Source of the DNA: a virus | Virus record (IMG/VR): IMGVR_UViG_3300030107_001376 | Span: 8,751-33,620 of that record | DNA: 24,870 nucleotides | Reading direction: 5' to 3' (one strand) | Shown: piece after piece, positions 24,709 through 24,870 of the stretch | Position numbering within the stretch: position 1 is the first letter of the stretch | How the letters are laid out: the number at the start of each line of letters is the position of its first letter | Made by a program: the position numbers and the translations under genes | Notes under the pieces: model-generated | Seen by the model: only the letters and a program-made list of their open reading frames with translations | What the model was told of the DNA's origin: nothing | The model's database searches: none

Positions 24709-24870
24709 TACTTCTTCTTCTTTTTATTTGTTAGTTTTTGATACCATTTTAATTCTTCTTCCATTTCTTCATACCTTGCTTGTTCTTCTACGATATGCTT
24801 TTCAACAAGTTCGGTAATAGTTGTATTAGCGTCAGACATTTTTCTTTCTAATTCTGTAATTCTTTGAATA
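24708..24870 (-). CDS. Coiled-coil protein, partial at the window edge
   Basis: The C-terminal part of a protein whose frame is open to the right edge of the window. An ATG lies at 24839, but the residues before it (IQRITELERK) continue the same heptad pattern as those after it, so the true start may be outside. The visible 53 residues are acidic and helical (VEEQARYEEMEEELKWYQ) and end in NKKKKK. The stop is in TAATG with the 105-residue gene. Function unknown. Confidence 0.55.
   Translation of the reverse strand, partial: IQRITELERKMSDANTTITELVEKHIVEEQARYEEMEEELKWYQKLTNKKKKK

Noticed and set aside
1-24870. Stop codon reassignment, as in some large phages
   Set aside because: Genes end with TAA, TAG (3063, 3104, 14510, 24225) and TGA (2378) at natural, well-coupled junctions, and long frames need no suppressed stops.
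1-24870. CRISPR array, tRNA genes, insertion sequences, attachment sites
   Set aside because: No regularly spaced repeats, cloverleaf-like segments, terminal inverted repeats with a transposase, or integrase seen by eye; coding density leaves almost no room.

Overview
The window is a piece of an AT-rich, tailed (probably podovirus-like) double-stranded DNA phage genome. Neither end is a phage end: a methyltransferase gene is cut at the left and a coiled-coil gene at the right. I see no bacterial housekeeping genes, tRNAs, integrase or insertion sequences. Genes are packed end to end, most junctions are TAATG, ATGA or directly abutting stop/start pairs, and many starts carry a GGAG-type Shine-Dalgarno. 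TAA, TAG and TGA all serve as stops, so the standard bacterial code fits. The host cannot be named from the sequence.

Left block (1-3065, + strand): a DNA metabolism module. It holds a D12-class adenine methyltransferase (5' truncated), a DnaB-type replicative helicase, a small four-cysteine protein starting at TTG, a RuvC-like resolvase, and a 61-residue helical protein. It converges on the second block at a hairpin (3080-3115).

Right block (3104-24870, - strand; read from right to left): small membrane, coiled-coil and basic proteins (about 24870 to 22613; several are under 60 codons), then tail/appendage proteins (1054, 377 and 347 residues), then a cassette resembling the ejection proteins of T7/P22-type phages (234, 263, 415, 2864 and 936 residues).

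The highlight is the 2864-residue protein at 5915-14509. Its centre holds a DYDADK motif (residues 1993-1998) preceded by an RRNPRTR segment. Together they match the arrangement around the metal-binding DFDGD of the beta-prime double-psi beta barrel (DPBB) in multisubunit RNA polymerases, and the DxDxD of the YonO/QDE-1/crAss-like phage single-chain enzymes. An upstream lysine-bearing region (about 1575-1650) fits the first barrel. I read it as a virion-packaged RNA polymerase whose N-terminus is an ejection-type, membrane-active region. In this model the polymerase enters the cell with the DNA and transcribes the early (probably + strand) genes before the host enzyme is needed. The capsid, portal and terminase genes are not in the window.
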